Assembly: GCA_003218415.1 (NCBI GenBank)
Contig: QHNK01000096.1
Coordinates: forward strand, 1-52,460
DNA: 52,460 nucleotides
Reading direction: 5' to 3'
From: Verrucomicrobiota bacterium
GTDB taxonomy: Bacteria > Verrucomicrobiota > Verrucomicrobiia > Chthoniobacterales > UBA10450
Shown piece by piece: positions 34,432 to 42,525 of the stretch; within the stretch, counting starts at the first letter, position 1; every line of letters starts with the position of its first letter. Both the position numbers and the translations under genes were made by a program. Under the pieces are notes generated by a model. That model ran no database searches. It saw only the letters and a list, made by a program, of their open reading frames with translations, and was not told the origin of the DNA.

Positions 34432-34799
34432 CCACTGAATCTCCACCGCTCAGTTACAAGATCGGTAATGAGCGCCTGATCAGCGTTACTGAAAAAGCGG
34501 CCACTAAATTAGCGTCGCTGCTTGAAGAAAAAGGCAAGCCAGACGGTGCCTTGCGCCTGAAGGTGGTCGGTGGAGGCTGCTCCGGCCTGCAATATGTCAT
34601 GGATTTGGTAGATGGCCCGAAGGAGCGGGATATTCTAGTGCCAACGCAAAACGTTCGACTGGTTGTCGATCCAAAGAGCGCGCTTTTCGTCAGCGGTTCC
34701 GTGCTTGATTACAGCGAGGACCTGCAAAAGGGCGGTTTTAAGGTGACGAATCCCAACGCCGTCGCGCACTGCTCCTGCGGCGAAAGTTTCGCTGTTTAG
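34428..34799 (+). CDS. A-type iron-sulfur cluster carrier (IscA/SufA/ErpA family)
   Basis: A 123-residue HesB-fold protein that carries assembled Fe-S clusters to client enzymes. The ligand cysteines are in VVGGGCSGLQY and HCSCGESF, and the ISVTEKAATKLASLLEEKG start is typical. The track start (34224) lies inside the previous gene. The ATG at 34428 overlaps that gene's stop and is chosen. No isc/suf operon is nearby, so ErpA-like use is possible but cannot be separated from IscA or SufA by sequence alone. Confidence 0.92.
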   Translation: MTTESPPLSYKIGNERLISVTEKAATKLASLLEEKGKPDGALRLKVVGGGCSGLQYVMDLVDGPKERDILVPTQNVRLVVDPKSALFVSGSVLDYSEDLQKGGFKVTNPNAVAHCSCGESFAV

Positions 34800-34854
34800 A
34801 ACCTGCTTTCAGCCCAGCGATCGTGCTGTCGAGCTATCTGGTGAGTCGCATGGA

Positions 34855-35415
34855 CTACACTTTCATGATCTCGGCTTCCTTGTGCTTGAGATGATCATCG
34901 ATGGATTTGACGAAGCGATCGGTGAGCTTTTGCACTTCATTCTGAACATCGCGCAAGCCGTCCTCGGTTAGTTCACCGGCGGCTTTCAGCTTCTTCGCTT
35001 CGTCGAGCGCCGCGTGCCGATTCGCGCGCACACGCACACGGGCTTCCTCGGCCATTTTGCCCAGGGAACGTACAAGTTCTTTCCGTCGCTCTTCTGATAG
35101 CTCCGGAATTGGCAATCGAATGATTTTGCCGTCCACTGCAGGTGTAATGCCGATCTTCGATTCCTTGAGCGCTCTCTCGATGTCCGGCACCGTGCCAGCG
35201 TCGAATGGTTGAACAACGAGCAAACGCGACTCGGGTGTCGTGATCAAAGCAAGTTGCTTTAGTTTCATGGTCGAGCCGTAGGCGTGCACGTCCACATTTT
35301 CTACCAGGCCGGGTGAGGCTTTGCCTGTGCGCACCGCGGCAAATTCGTGCACCATGTAATCGACGCTTTTTTCCATCGACATCTCGGCTTCGAGAAGAAG
35401 GTCATCTCTGCTCAT
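34855..35415 (-). CDS. frr: Ribosome recycling factor
   Basis: RRF splits post-termination ribosomes together with EF-G. The 186-residue protein has the three-helix-bundle and hinge sequences MEKSVDYMVHEFAAVRTGKA, LLVVQPFDAGTVPDIERAL, IRLPIPELSEERRKELV and the C-terminal DDHLKHKEAEIMKV. It lies one base after pyrH, the common pyrH-frr pairing. It is convergent with the Fe-S carrier gene, with a 55-base gap. Confidence 0.96.
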   Translation of the reverse strand: MSRDDLLLEAEMSMEKSVDYMVHEFAAVRTGKASPGLVENVDVHAYGSTMKLKQLALITTPESRLLVVQPFDAGTVPDIERALKESKIGITPAVDGKIIRLPIPELSEERRKELVRSLGKMAEEARVRVRANRHAALDEAKKLKAAGELTEDGLRDVQNEVQKLTDRFVKSIDDHLKHKEAEIMKV

Positions 35416-35416
35416 A

Positions 35417-36169
35417 TCACTGAATTTTTACGTCTGAAGGAAGTTCATCGCAAACCAGGGTCCCGACTTTGCGCCCCAGTACAGCGTCGCGAATACTACC
35501 GGGCTTATACATGTCGAAGACGACGATCGGGATCTTGTTGTCCATACAAAGGCTGAACGCCGTCGAATCCATGATGCGCAAACGTTTCGTCAGCGCTTCG
35601 GTGAAACTGAGACGGTCGTAGAGACGCGCGTCTGCATGGGTCTTCGGGTCCCGATCATACACGCCCTGGACTTTCGTGGCTTTCAAAATCACGTCGGCGC
35701 GAATCTCGCTCGCACGCAGTGCCGCTGTCGTGTCGGTGGAAAAATAGGGATTGCCGGTGCCTGCAGCGAAAATCACAACGCGTCCCAGTTCAAGATGCCG
35801 GATCGCACGACCAAGAATAAATGGCTCGGCGACATTTTTCATTTCGATGGCCGTCTGCACGCGCGTCTCTACGCCCATTTGGTCGAGCGTGCTTCGCAGC
35901 GCCAGCGCATTGATAACGGTGGCCAGCATTCCCATGTAATCGGCCGTGGTTCGATCCATCCCGCGATGTGACGCAGAAAGACCACGCCATATGTTTCCGC
36001 CGCCGATCACAACCGCCACTTGCACACCGAGGTCGCGCACCTCTTTTATGCGCTCGGCGATCTCGCGGACGACGGCGAGCGAAATATTGTCGCGGGCGCC
36101 GCGCTCCTGCATGGCTTCGCCGCTTAGCTTGAGTACGATGCGCTCATAGACTGGCGTTTCCTTTTGCAT
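35417..36169 (-). CDS. pyrH: UMP kinase PyrH
   Basis: PyrH phosphorylates UMP to UDP, feeding pyrimidine nucleotides and UDP-sugars. It is a hexameric amino-acid-kinase-fold enzyme. The 250-residue protein shows [42 protein letters not shown] and a [19 protein letters not shown] loop. The C-terminal KVGTLVCDE fits the family. The usual upstream tsf is absent. Upstream lies a repeat and fmt, and frr follows immediately. Confidence 0.96.
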   Translation of the reverse strand: MQKETPVYERIVLKLSGEAMQERGARDNISLAVVREIAERIKEVRDLGVQVAVVIGGGNIWRGLSASHRGMDRTTADYMGMLATVINALALRSTLDQMGVETRVQTAIEMKNVAEPFILGRAIRHLELGRVVIFAAGTGNPYFSTDTTAALRASEIRADVILKATKVQGVYDRDPKTHADARLYDRLSFTEALTKRLRIMDSTAFSLCMDNKIPIVVFDMYKPGSIRDAVLGRKVGTLVCDELPSDVKIQ

Positions 36170-36227
36170 GGGCTACCCAACCATCATCAAACAGAAGATA
36201 TGGAAACTTGGAAAGCACAAACACGCG

Positions 36228-36351
36228 GGTCATCCCGAGCCCCGAACGCTTTCGGGGCCAGGACCTCCCCAAAGCTGATTGATCACACAAAGGTACTTTT
36301 GCGTAACCCTCGCGCCCTTTGTGAGGTCCTTCGCTTTCGCTCAGGATGACC
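36228..36351. repeat. Interrupted inverted repeat (GAGCGAAGCGAA family) ending fmt
   Basis: GGTCATCCCGAG and GGACCTC on the left (36228-36267) pair with GAGGTCC...GGATGACC on the right (36323-36351). The right arm carries TTCGCTTTCGCTCAGGATGA, related to the repeat at 15921-16014. The left arm is split by an 8-base-stem hairpin GCCCCGAACGCTTTCGGGGC (36239-36258). The right end encodes the last residues and the stop of fmt. Confidence 0.75.
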
Positions 36352-37249
36352 GCCCATGATGTCCACGGAGAAATTCCGCGGCGCTCATTTTGCGCTTGCC
36401 TTCGAGTTGTACTTCGCCCAACAAGAGCGCGCCTTTGCCCGCGGCGATCACTAGTTCATTCTCGCTTTTCAGGATTTCCCCCGGCTCGCCGCTAAGATCG
36501 ACAACAGATGCGGAAAATATTTTTAGGTTTCGCCCGCTGATTTCCATGAACGCGCCTGGCCACGGATTAAACGCGCGGATTTTTCGCTCGATTGCTTCTG
36601 CCATTTCCGACCAATCGATTCGCCCATGTTCGCGCTTCAATTTCGGAGCCCAAGTAGCCTGCGCATTGTCCTGCGGAATACGGGGCGCGCTGTTCTTTTC
36701 AAGCATTCGCAAAGATTCGAGCAATGCTTCGGGAGCAATCTGCGCCAACCGGTCCTGCAGCGATCCGCCCGTGTCGTCGGGCAGAATGTCGATCGTGCGT
36801 TGCAATAAGATGTCGCCGGTATCGAGTCCCTCATCCATGTACATCACAGTGATGCCAGTCTCCCGATCGCCTACCGCGATGGCTGCCTGAATCGGCGCGG
36901 CACCGCGCCAGCGCGGCAGAAGAGATGCGTGCAGATTCAATGAGGCAATCTTCGGAATTTCGAGGACATCGCGCGGCAAGATTTGCCCATAGGCCATCAC
37001 AACAATCACGTCAGGTGTTAGCGCACGAATCTCTTCAATTGCTTGAGGATCTTTGATCCGCGGTGGTTGCAAGACCGGAACATTTGCCGTGGTAACCGTT
37101 TTTTTCATTGGCGTCGGTTCAATCAACTGCGCACGCCCGGCTGGTTTGTCGGGTTGAGTCACGACTGCTACGACGTGGTGCTCCGACTTTAGCAACGCTC
37201 GCAGCGCCGGCACGCCGATTTCGCCGGTGCCGATGAAAACAATGCGCAT
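36341..37249 (-). CDS. fmt: Methionyl-tRNA formyltransferase
   Basis: Fmt formylates Met on initiator tRNA using 10-formyl-tetrahydrofolate. The 302-residue protein begins MRIVFIGTGEIGVPALRALL. It has the catalytic SLNLHASLLPRWRGAAPIQ (Asn and His) and GLDTGDILLQ (Asp) motifs, followed by the C-terminal tRNA-binding domain with IRAFNPWPGAF. The last residues (HHGRSS) and the TGA come from the end of the palindromic repeat, so the natural C-terminus has been replaced or extended slightly. It follows the zinc-ribbon gene by 6 bases. Confidence 0.95.
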   Translation of the reverse strand: MRIVFIGTGEIGVPALRALLKSEHHVVAVVTQPDKPAGRAQLIEPTPMKKTVTTANVPVLQPPRIKDPQAIEEIRALTPDVIVVMAYGQILPRDVLEIPKIASLNLHASLLPRWRGAAPIQAAIAVGDRETGITVMYMDEGLDTGDILLQRTIDILPDDTGGSLQDRLAQIAPEALLESLRMLEKNSAPRIPQDNAQATWAPKLKREHGRIDWSEMAEAIERKIRAFNPWPGAFMEISGRNLKIFSASVVDLSGEPGEILKSENELVIAAGKGALLLGEVQLEGKRKMSAAEFLRGHHGRSS

Positions 37250-37255
37250 GCCGAA

Positions 37256-37504
37256 TTACTGCGTCAGTTGATGGACGGCGGCACGGCGACGCGGGCGCCG
37301 CCCGGCCATGGCTTGGGCCAGCATTTTCTCTCCGGCGGTGATCTCCCGCCGGCCTACCGACGATCCGCACCCCGTGCAGAGATAATCGAAAATTTCCCGG
37401 TCAGGAAGAACTAAGAGCAGCCGCTCGCGCACCGGCATCGCGGCTCTGCATTTCTCGCAGTAAAGACTGGAGGCAGTGAAATTTTCAAACTGCTGCTGGT
37501 TCAT
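37256..37504 (-). CDS. Small zinc-ribbon protein between adk and fmt
   Basis: An 82-residue soluble protein with two CxxC knuckles (LYCEKCRAAM and YLCTGCGSSVG), likely binding one zinc, followed by a basic tail (GRRPRRRAAVHQLTQ) that could contact nucleic acid. It overlaps the end of adk by 20 bases and precedes fmt by 6, so it is part of a translation-linked operon. Function is unknown. The basic tail and neighbours suggest RNA or ribosome binding, but this is only an inference. Confidence 0.75.
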   Translation of the reverse strand: MNQQQFENFTASSLYCEKCRAAMPVRERLLLVLPDREIFDYLCTGCGSSVGRREITAGEKMLAQAMAGRRPRRRAAVHQLTQ

Positions 37505-38087
37505 ACACGCCGTCGTTCACGCTCTGTAGGATCTCGAGCAGAACTTTGGCGGGCGGCTGAGTCGCGTCAACCACGGTAACGAGCTCTTGTGGATAATATG
37601 AAAGCACCGGCTTCGATTCCGTCTCGTATGTGTCGAGACGCCGCTGAATGACCTCCTCGTTTGCATCGTCGAGGCGGTTCTCTTTTAGAGCGCGCTTCTT
37701 AAGCCGGTAAAACAGCGTTTCGCGATCGGGACACGCCAGATGAAATACTTTCTTTACGTCTATCATTTCCTCCATGATTTTGGCCTGGCCAAGGTTTCGC
37801 GGGATCCCGTCCAGCACCAGAGTGTCGATGTCCGGCTTGAACTTGTGCGCTTCCACGGCCGCATCGATTGCCTGTCGCCAAAGTTCCACCGTAATATCAT
37901 CCGGTACGAGCTGACCTTTACTGGAATAATCAAGGAATGCCTTCCCGACTTTCGTGCGCGTGTCGATGGAGCGGAATACGTCGCCACAAGCGCAGTGATA
38001 CAAGCGGGGGATCGTGCCGAGTGTTTTCCCCTGCGTGCCTTTGCCGCTGCCCGGCGCGCCAAAAAGGATAAAGGTGTTGTATCTCAT
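37485..38087 (-). CDS. adk: Adenylate kinase
   Basis: Adk interconverts ATP + AMP and 2 ADP. The 200-residue frame has the P-loop FILFGAPGSGKGTQG, the AMP-site region ACGDVFRS and LVLDGIPRNLGQAK (where FPR is more common), and a short LID (KENRLDDANEEVIQRRLDTY) without zinc cysteines. The track starts at a GTG next to an ATG, and the ATG at 38087 is preferred. It lies downstream of rpmA and overlaps the zinc-ribbon gene. The IPR variant and diverged LID make it a less typical family member. Confidence 0.93.
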   Translation of the reverse strand: MRYNTFILFGAPGSGKGTQGKTLGTIPRLYHCACGDVFRSIDTRTKVGKAFLDYSSKGQLVPDDITVELWRQAIDAAVEAHKFKPDIDTLVLDGIPRNLGQAKIMEEMIDVKKVFHLACPDRETLFYRLKKRALKENRLDDANEEVIQRRLDTYETESKPVLSYYPQELVTVVDATQPPAKVLLEILQSVNDGVYEPAAV

Positions 38088-38147
38088 CACGAGCGAAATC
38101 CGCTTATACTACAGGCCGGCTGGGACGGGGAAGCAGAATCCGAGCGC

Positions 38148-38405
38148 CTACTTCCCGGTCAACAGCGGATCGACATTTACCCGCCGCCCGCCGCGATCGA
38201 ATCGCACGCTGCCGTCCAGCAGCGCAAAAATTGTGTAGTCGCGACCCAGTCCAACATTTTTTCCGGGCAAAAATTTCGTCCCGCGCTGGCGCACAATGAT
38301 GTTGCCGGCCACAACCACTTCGCTGCCGAATTTTTTTACACCCAGCCGCTTGCTGACGCTGTCGCGCCCATTCTTAACGCTGCCTTGTCCTTTTTTATGA
38401 GCCAT
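38148..38405 (-). CDS. rpmA: 50S ribosomal protein L27
   Basis: L27 sits at the peptidyl-transferase centre, its N-terminal tail reaching the P-site tRNA. The 85-residue protein starts [16 protein letters not shown] and contains [20 protein letters not shown], typical of the family. There is no N-terminal cleavable extension as found in Firmicutes. It follows rplU with an 81-base gap containing a short dispersed palindrome, and precedes adk. Confidence 0.97.
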   Translation of the reverse strand: MAHKKGQGSVKNGRDSVSKRLGVKKFGSEVVVAGNIIVRQRGTKFLPGKNVGLGRDYTIFALLDGSVRFDRGGRRVNVDPLLTGK

Positions 38406-38425
38406 TGAAGAGAGTTGATGGTTGA

Positions 38426-38451
38426 TCCGCCTTCGCCAAGGCTACGGCGGA
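38426..38451. repeat. Short palindrome between rplU and rpmA (TCCGCC family)
   Basis: A 26-base imperfect palindrome bounded by TCCGCC and GGCGGA, with centre TTCGCCAAGGCTAC. Its reverse complement differs from the copy at 50151-50176 at only two positions. It lies in the 81-base gap between two ribosomal-protein genes. Confidence 0.75.
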
Positions 38452-38486
38452 CGTGGAGTTGACAGTTTTTAGGCGGTTATGCTTTC

Positions 38487-38837
38487 TTATCCGTCAGTTT
38501 TCTTCGCTGTGGCATTTTTCGCTCCCACACTAATGCTTTTAATTTTCACGCGCGTCAATTTGCGACGATGGCCAACTGTGCGGTGATAGCCTTTGCGCCG
38601 CTTATACTTAAAAGCGATAACCTTCTTATCCTTGCGCTGCTGGAGAACTTCAGCAGTCACCTTCGCTCCGGAGATAACTGGATTGCCATGTGTCACGTTT
38701 TTTCCGTCGGCAAACATTAATACGTGATCGAAGGTCGCTGTCTTGCCGGGATCGACCTCGAGAAGATCGACATCGATCGTGTCACCTTCCGCGACGCGAA
38801 ACTGCCTGCCTCCAGTTTTGATAATTGCGTAAGCCAT
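38487..38837 (-). CDS. rplU: 50S ribosomal protein L21
   Basis: L21 binds 23S rRNA together with L20. The track adds 19 residues. The family start is MAYAIIKTGGRQFRVAEGD at an ATG at 38837, preceded by an AGAGAG ribosome binding site, giving 116 residues. KYKRRKGYHRTVGHRRKLTRVKI is the conserved basic segment. A short Lys-rich tail (NATAKKTDG) follows the core. It heads the rplU-rpmA pair, as is usual. Confidence 0.97.
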   Translation of the reverse strand: MAYAIIKTGGRQFRVAEGDTIDVDLLEVDPGKTATFDHVLMFADGKNVTHGNPVISGAKVTAEVLQQRKDKKVIAFKYKRRKGYHRTVGHRRKLTRVKIKSISVGAKNATAKKTDG

Positions 38838-38971
38838 AAGCTCTCTTTGGGGGGAAAAGCCGTCAAAAATTCCATAGACCGGCCGGTTTGGCAAACAGAA
38901 AGCTCAGGCGCCAGCATGTAAAATGGTCGCCTCTCCCTTCGCTAGGGAGAGGCGAAGAGGTCCGACTTGAG

Positions 38972-40423
38972 CTACGCAGTTGCTTCACCACTCGCGCCAA
39001 CGAGTTCTCTGTAAAGAGCTTCATAACGCTGCGCGGACGCGTCCCACGAAAAATTCCGTGCCATCGCTCGTTTCATCAGCCGCGTCCAGAGGCGTCGGTC
39101 GCGGAAGATTTGCCGTGCACGCTTGATCGCGTCCCAGAAAGCTTCGCTCGAATATTCGTAACAGAGAAAGCCGTAACCGCTGTCGGTTGTCGGATCGTAA
39201 TCTTCGATGATTTCCTGAATTCCACCGGTCACCCGCGCAACCGGGAGGGCGCCATACTTCAAGTTGTACATCGCGCTCAAACCGGCTGGCTCGAAACGCG
39301 ATGGAATCAGGCTGATGTCCATGCCAGCCTCGATCAGATGTGCCAGTCTCTCGTCGTAGTTTTTTTGGTAGGCAAATCTTGTTGGAAATTTTCTGGCTGC
39401 GACGGCGAGCGCTATCTCATATGCGGGGTCGCCTTCTCCGAGAATGATCAAGCGGACATCGTCCCAGAGAAGGCGATCGAGCAGTGGCACGAGGATTTCG
39501 AAACCCTTTTCCTGAACGACGCGAGTCACCATCCCGAAGACTGGGCCGCGAGGCGCAGGCGCGAGGTTCATTTCTTTCAGTAGCGTCTCACGGCAGACTT
39601 GTTTTCCCCGGAGCCGTTTCGCGTCATAACGCGCCGGGATCAAACGATCAGACCCCGGATTCCAGCGCGTGTAATCTACGCCATCTAAAATGGCGCTCAG
39701 CCGATGCGCATTTTCGCTCAGCACACCATCAAGACCATGGCCGCCAGCTGGCGTCAGAATTTCGCGTCGGTAATGTTCGCTTACCGTTGTAATCCTGTCG
39801 GCATAGAGGATCCCGCCTTTCAAAAAATTCAGTCGGCCAAAAAATTCAAGCCCATGCAGGGTGAAAAAGCGCTCCGGCAAGTTTGTGACCGCGAAATCCA
39901 GTCCCCAAAAACTACCTTGGTCAGCCACGTGATGAATAGTCAACACAGTCTTGAACGGCAGCCCTTGCGCATGAACAAAGACCGGCACCAGCGCCGCGGC
40001 CCAATCGTGTACATGCAAAACCTGCAATTGCGGCGTCAACCGCCGGGCCAGTTCGAGCGCCGCTTTACAGAAAAAAATAAATCGCGCGGAATTATCTTCG
40101 TACGGCTTGCCGCGATCGCCGTAAATTCCAACGCGATCAAAAAACTCATCGCAGCGGATCAGAAACAACTGCACGCCGCTGGCGCTGCGCCGCTCGAGGT
40201 ACCGGGCAACGTGAATTTTGTCCCCCACCTGCACATCGACGGTTATGCCGGTGTTTTTTTTCTTAAACGCGCGATTCTCCTTAATCTCGCGGTAGAACGG
40301 CAGGACTACGCTTACCTCGTGTCCTCGAGCACGTAGCGCGTTTGGCAACGCGTCCATTACGTCAGTCAGCGCGCCCGCTCGTTGCAACGGCGGCCCTTCT
40401 GCGCTGATCATCAGGATTCTCAT
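38972..40423 (-). CDS. glgA: Glycogen (starch) synthase, GT5 family
   Basis: A GT-B fold glucosyltransferase that extends alpha-1,4-glucan from ADP-glucose. The 483-residue protein has the N-terminal domain with VLPFYREIK and LHVHDWAAALVPVFVH, and a C-terminal domain with FGMVTRVVQEKGFEILVPLL and SRFEPAGLSAMYNLKYGALP followed by TGGIQE (catalytic Glu). The nucleotide-binding KTGGL motif near residue 15 is replaced by RAGAL, so the usual Lys15 is Arg and the second Gly is Ala. This may alter donor choice. No other glg gene is adjacent. It follows cca by 19 bases. Confidence 0.92.
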   Translation of the reverse strand: MRILMISAEGPPLQRAGALTDVMDALPNALRARGHEVSVVLPFYREIKENRAFKKKNTGITVDVQVGDKIHVARYLERRSASGVQLFLIRCDEFFDRVGIYGDRGKPYEDNSARFIFFCKAALELARRLTPQLQVLHVHDWAAALVPVFVHAQGLPFKTVLTIHHVADQGSFWGLDFAVTNLPERFFTLHGLEFFGRLNFLKGGILYADRITTVSEHYRREILTPAGGHGLDGVLSENAHRLSAILDGVDYTRWNPGSDRLIPARYDAKRLRGKQVCRETLLKEMNLAPAPRGPVFGMVTRVVQEKGFEILVPLLDRLLWDDVRLIILGEGDPAYEIALAVAARKFPTRFAYQKNYDERLAHLIEAGMDISLIPSRFEPAGLSAMYNLKYGALPVARVTGGIQEIIEDYDPTTDSGYGFLCYEYSSEAFWDAIKRARQIFRDRRLWTRLMKRAMARNFSWDASAQRYEALYRELVGASGEATA

Positions 40424-40442
40424 TCGATGTTTGGCGTTTTGT

Positions 40443-41762
40443 TTATTCCTCTTTGCCAGATAAATATTCGCGTTTTACCCACTCCAGCGCTTCCTCTCTC
40501 GTCCGCAGCGTCCCCTCTAGTTGTCGTGTCTCGACTGCTTCGAGGATTTGGCCAAATCTCGGGCCCGGCTTTAGACCGAGCGCGATCAAATCGTCTCCGC
40601 GCACCAGCGGCGGTGGAATGATCGGCTCGTTGGCGAATTCCTCGCGTTTGCGCAGGAGAAATTCGTAGTTGTCGAGCATCCGATGGCTGCTTTCGCAATC
40701 GACCCGGTGCAATTCCAGCTCGTCGTCAAAGGTGGGTCGCGCCATGAAACGCTTCAGCTTCGCCACTCGCATATTCGGCGCGTCCTTGAAAACCATGTGC
40801 TGCCGAACCATTTCGACCGTCGCCTCAATCTGAGCGCCGGAAAATCGCAGACGCCGCATGATGGCTTCCGTCATCTGAGCACCGATACGGTCGTGCTCGT
40901 TGAAACGGATTCGGCCGGTTTTATCCACCATCGCCGTGACCGGTTTCGCGACATCGTGAAACAACACGGCGAAAACCAGCGGAACAGAAACTTCCGCTGG
41001 AAGCAGCTGCAACATTAGCCGGGTGTGCACGAAGACGTCGCCTTCGGGATGAAACTGTTCCGGCTGTAAGACACCTTTCATCGCTTCCAGCTCGGGCAGA
41101 ATCGCGCGCATCAAGCCGCTGGCATCGAGCAGGTCCCAACCGCGTACGCGATTCGGCGAGAGAAAAATGCGCACCAGTTCCTCGCGGATTCGTTCCGTGC
41201 TGATCTGGTTGATTGAAGGTGCGTTGGCCACGAGGGCGTCCCACGTGTTCTGGTCGATCTGGTAATCGAGCACCGTGGCAAAGCGCACGGCCCGGAGCAT
41301 TCGCAAGCGATCTTCTGCAAACCGTTGTGCCGGGTCGCCAATTGCGCGCACCAATTTTGCGTCGATATCCGCGCGGCCGCCGACGAAATCGATTTCCTCC
41401 TCCGCCACCGGATCATAAAACATTCCGTTGATGGTGAAGTCGCGCCGTTGGGCGTCCTCTTCGGGCGAAGAAAAATGCACCGCGCTGGGATGTCTTCCGT
41501 CAATGTAGGCGTCGTCGGAACGAAAGGTCGCCACCTCGAATTGAAAACCGTCCTCTAGCACGATGATCACGCCAAAGTGCGCGCCGACTGCCACCGTCCG
41601 TTGGAAAATCCCCTGCACGGCTTCGGGTCGGGCGTCGGTAACGATGTCGTAATCCTTCGGGATCAAACCGCGCACCATGTCACGCACACAACCGCCCGCG
41701 AAGTACGCGATATGGCCGCTCTTACGCAAGCGTGCAGCGATTTCGCGCGCGACCTTTTCCAT
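40443..41762 (-). CDS. cca: CCA-adding tRNA nucleotidyltransferase / poly(A) polymerase family, with HD domain
   Basis: A class II nucleotidyltransferase. The head has FAGGCVRDMVRGLIPKDYDI (GG and DxD catalytic region), the template motif RRDFTINGMFYDP and EDRLRMLRAVRFA. A helical neck follows, then an HD domain (FHDVAKPVTA ... FNEHDRIGAQ). It adds CCA to tRNA 3' ends, consistent with tRNA-Gly not encoding CCA. Poly(A) polymerase activity cannot be excluded by sequence. The track starts at TTG 41813, and ATG 41762 (MEKVAREIAARLRKSG) fits the family better. It lies downstream of lspA. Confidence 0.92.
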   Translation of the reverse strand: MEKVAREIAARLRKSGHIAYFAGGCVRDMVRGLIPKDYDIVTDARPEAVQGIFQRTVAVGAHFGVIIVLEDGFQFEVATFRSDDAYIDGRHPSAVHFSSPEEDAQRRDFTINGMFYDPVAEEEIDFVGGRADIDAKLVRAIGDPAQRFAEDRLRMLRAVRFATVLDYQIDQNTWDALVANAPSINQISTERIREELVRIFLSPNRVRGWDLLDASGLMRAILPELEAMKGVLQPEQFHPEGDVFVHTRLMLQLLPAEVSVPLVFAVLFHDVAKPVTAMVDKTGRIRFNEHDRIGAQMTEAIMRRLRFSGAQIEATVEMVRQHMVFKDAPNMRVAKLKRFMARPTFDDELELHRVDCESSHRMLDNYEFLLRKREEFANEPIIPPPLVRGDDLIALGLKPGPRFGQILEAVETRQLEGTLRTREEALEWVKREYLSGKEE

Positions 41763-41857
41763 CGGCGGAGATTTCACAAAAGCAGTGTAGCCGCTTCGCC
41801 ATGCGAAGCGCAACGCGCGCGTGATTCACATCGGCGTCCTTGGGACAGCGCGTCGTT

Positions 41858-42325
41858 CTACCCAGCACTCTTCTGCTTTCGAAAAGAGTGGATGATGAAG
41901 AGGACTACCGCGATCGAGATGCACGAGTCGGCGACATTAAAGGCGGGCCAGGGATCGGCGTACCGAATGTGGAGATTGAAAAGGAGAAAATCGATCACAT
42001 GCCCGTATAGCAGGCGATCGGTCACATTACCAAAAATTCCGGCAAGCAGCAGTGCAAGGGAGAGATCGCGCCACGCATCAGGCCGTCGCGGTCTGACGAG
42101 CAGGATCGCCACAACCACTAACGCGACGATCGAAATTACAATGAAGAAAGTGTTGTTCCCCCTGAATGATCCAAACGCTGCGCCGGTGTTGGTCACGTTA
42201 ACCAGACTGAAGAAATCCGGTACGACAGTGTGCGCCTCATAAGGGCCAATGAATCGCAAGACCAACTGTTTGCTCCATTGGTCAAGCGCGTAGAGCGGCA
42301 GCGAGAGAAAAAGAATGAATTTCAC
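41858..42325 (-). CDS. lspA: Lipoprotein signal peptidase (signal peptidase II)
   Basis: LspA cuts lipoprotein signal peptides before the lipid-modified Cys, as needed for the lipoprotein at 45357. Four hydrophobic helices and the two catalytic-Asp regions are visible: GNVTDRLLYGHVIDFL and FNVADSCISIAVV. The track start (42373) would translate 16 residues out of a palindromic repeat. A GTG at 42325 beginning VKFILFLSLPLYALDQWSKQ is the likelier start (155 residues). It lies downstream of ileS, a common ileS-lspA order, but here a repeat separates them. Confidence 0.93.
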   Translation of the reverse strand: MKFILFLSLPLYALDQWSKQLVLRFIGPYEAHTVVPDFFSLVNVTNTGAAFGSFRGNNTFFIVISIVALVVVAILLVRPRRPDAWRDLSLALLLAGIFGNVTDRLLYGHVIDFLLFNLHIRYADPWPAFNVADSCISIAVVLFIIHSFRKQKSAG

Positions 42326-42367
42326 GTCGATTCCCAACCAGGAAACGCTGCAGCGCGTGACGCGCCT

Positions 42368-42525
42368 GAGCACCGTAGGCGCGGCATGTTTATAGAAGCC
42401 AACCCCTCCAATGCCTCAGCCCCGTAGGGGCGGCATGTGTCGTGACCAAGACGACATGTCGCTCCTACGGAGCTTTTGCTTTGGACTTGACTGGGGACTA
42501 TAAACATGACGCACCTACGGTGCTA
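42368..42525. repeat. Nested inverted repeat (CCGTAGG family) filling the ileS-lspA gap
   Basis: The outer arms are 28 bases. The left (42368-42395) starts GAGCACCGTAGGCGCGGCAT, and the right (42498-42525) ends ACGCACCTACGGTGCTA, its near reverse complement. An inner pair, CCCCGTAGGGGCGGCATGTG (from 42420) and ACGACATGTCGCTCCTACGG (from 42451), forms a second stem. The right end provides the TAG stop of ileS (42523-42525). It looks like two related copies nested or stacked. Confidence 0.85.

Noticed and set aside
36164-36349. 61-residue plus-strand ORF
   Set aside because: It is mainly the palindromic repeat at 36228-36351 read through. No ribosome binding site and no protein-like character.
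38838-38971. L21-type leader or other structured RNA upstream of rplU
   Set aside because: No recognisable leader motif or conserved pseudoknot could be assigned by eye. It needs a covariance search.
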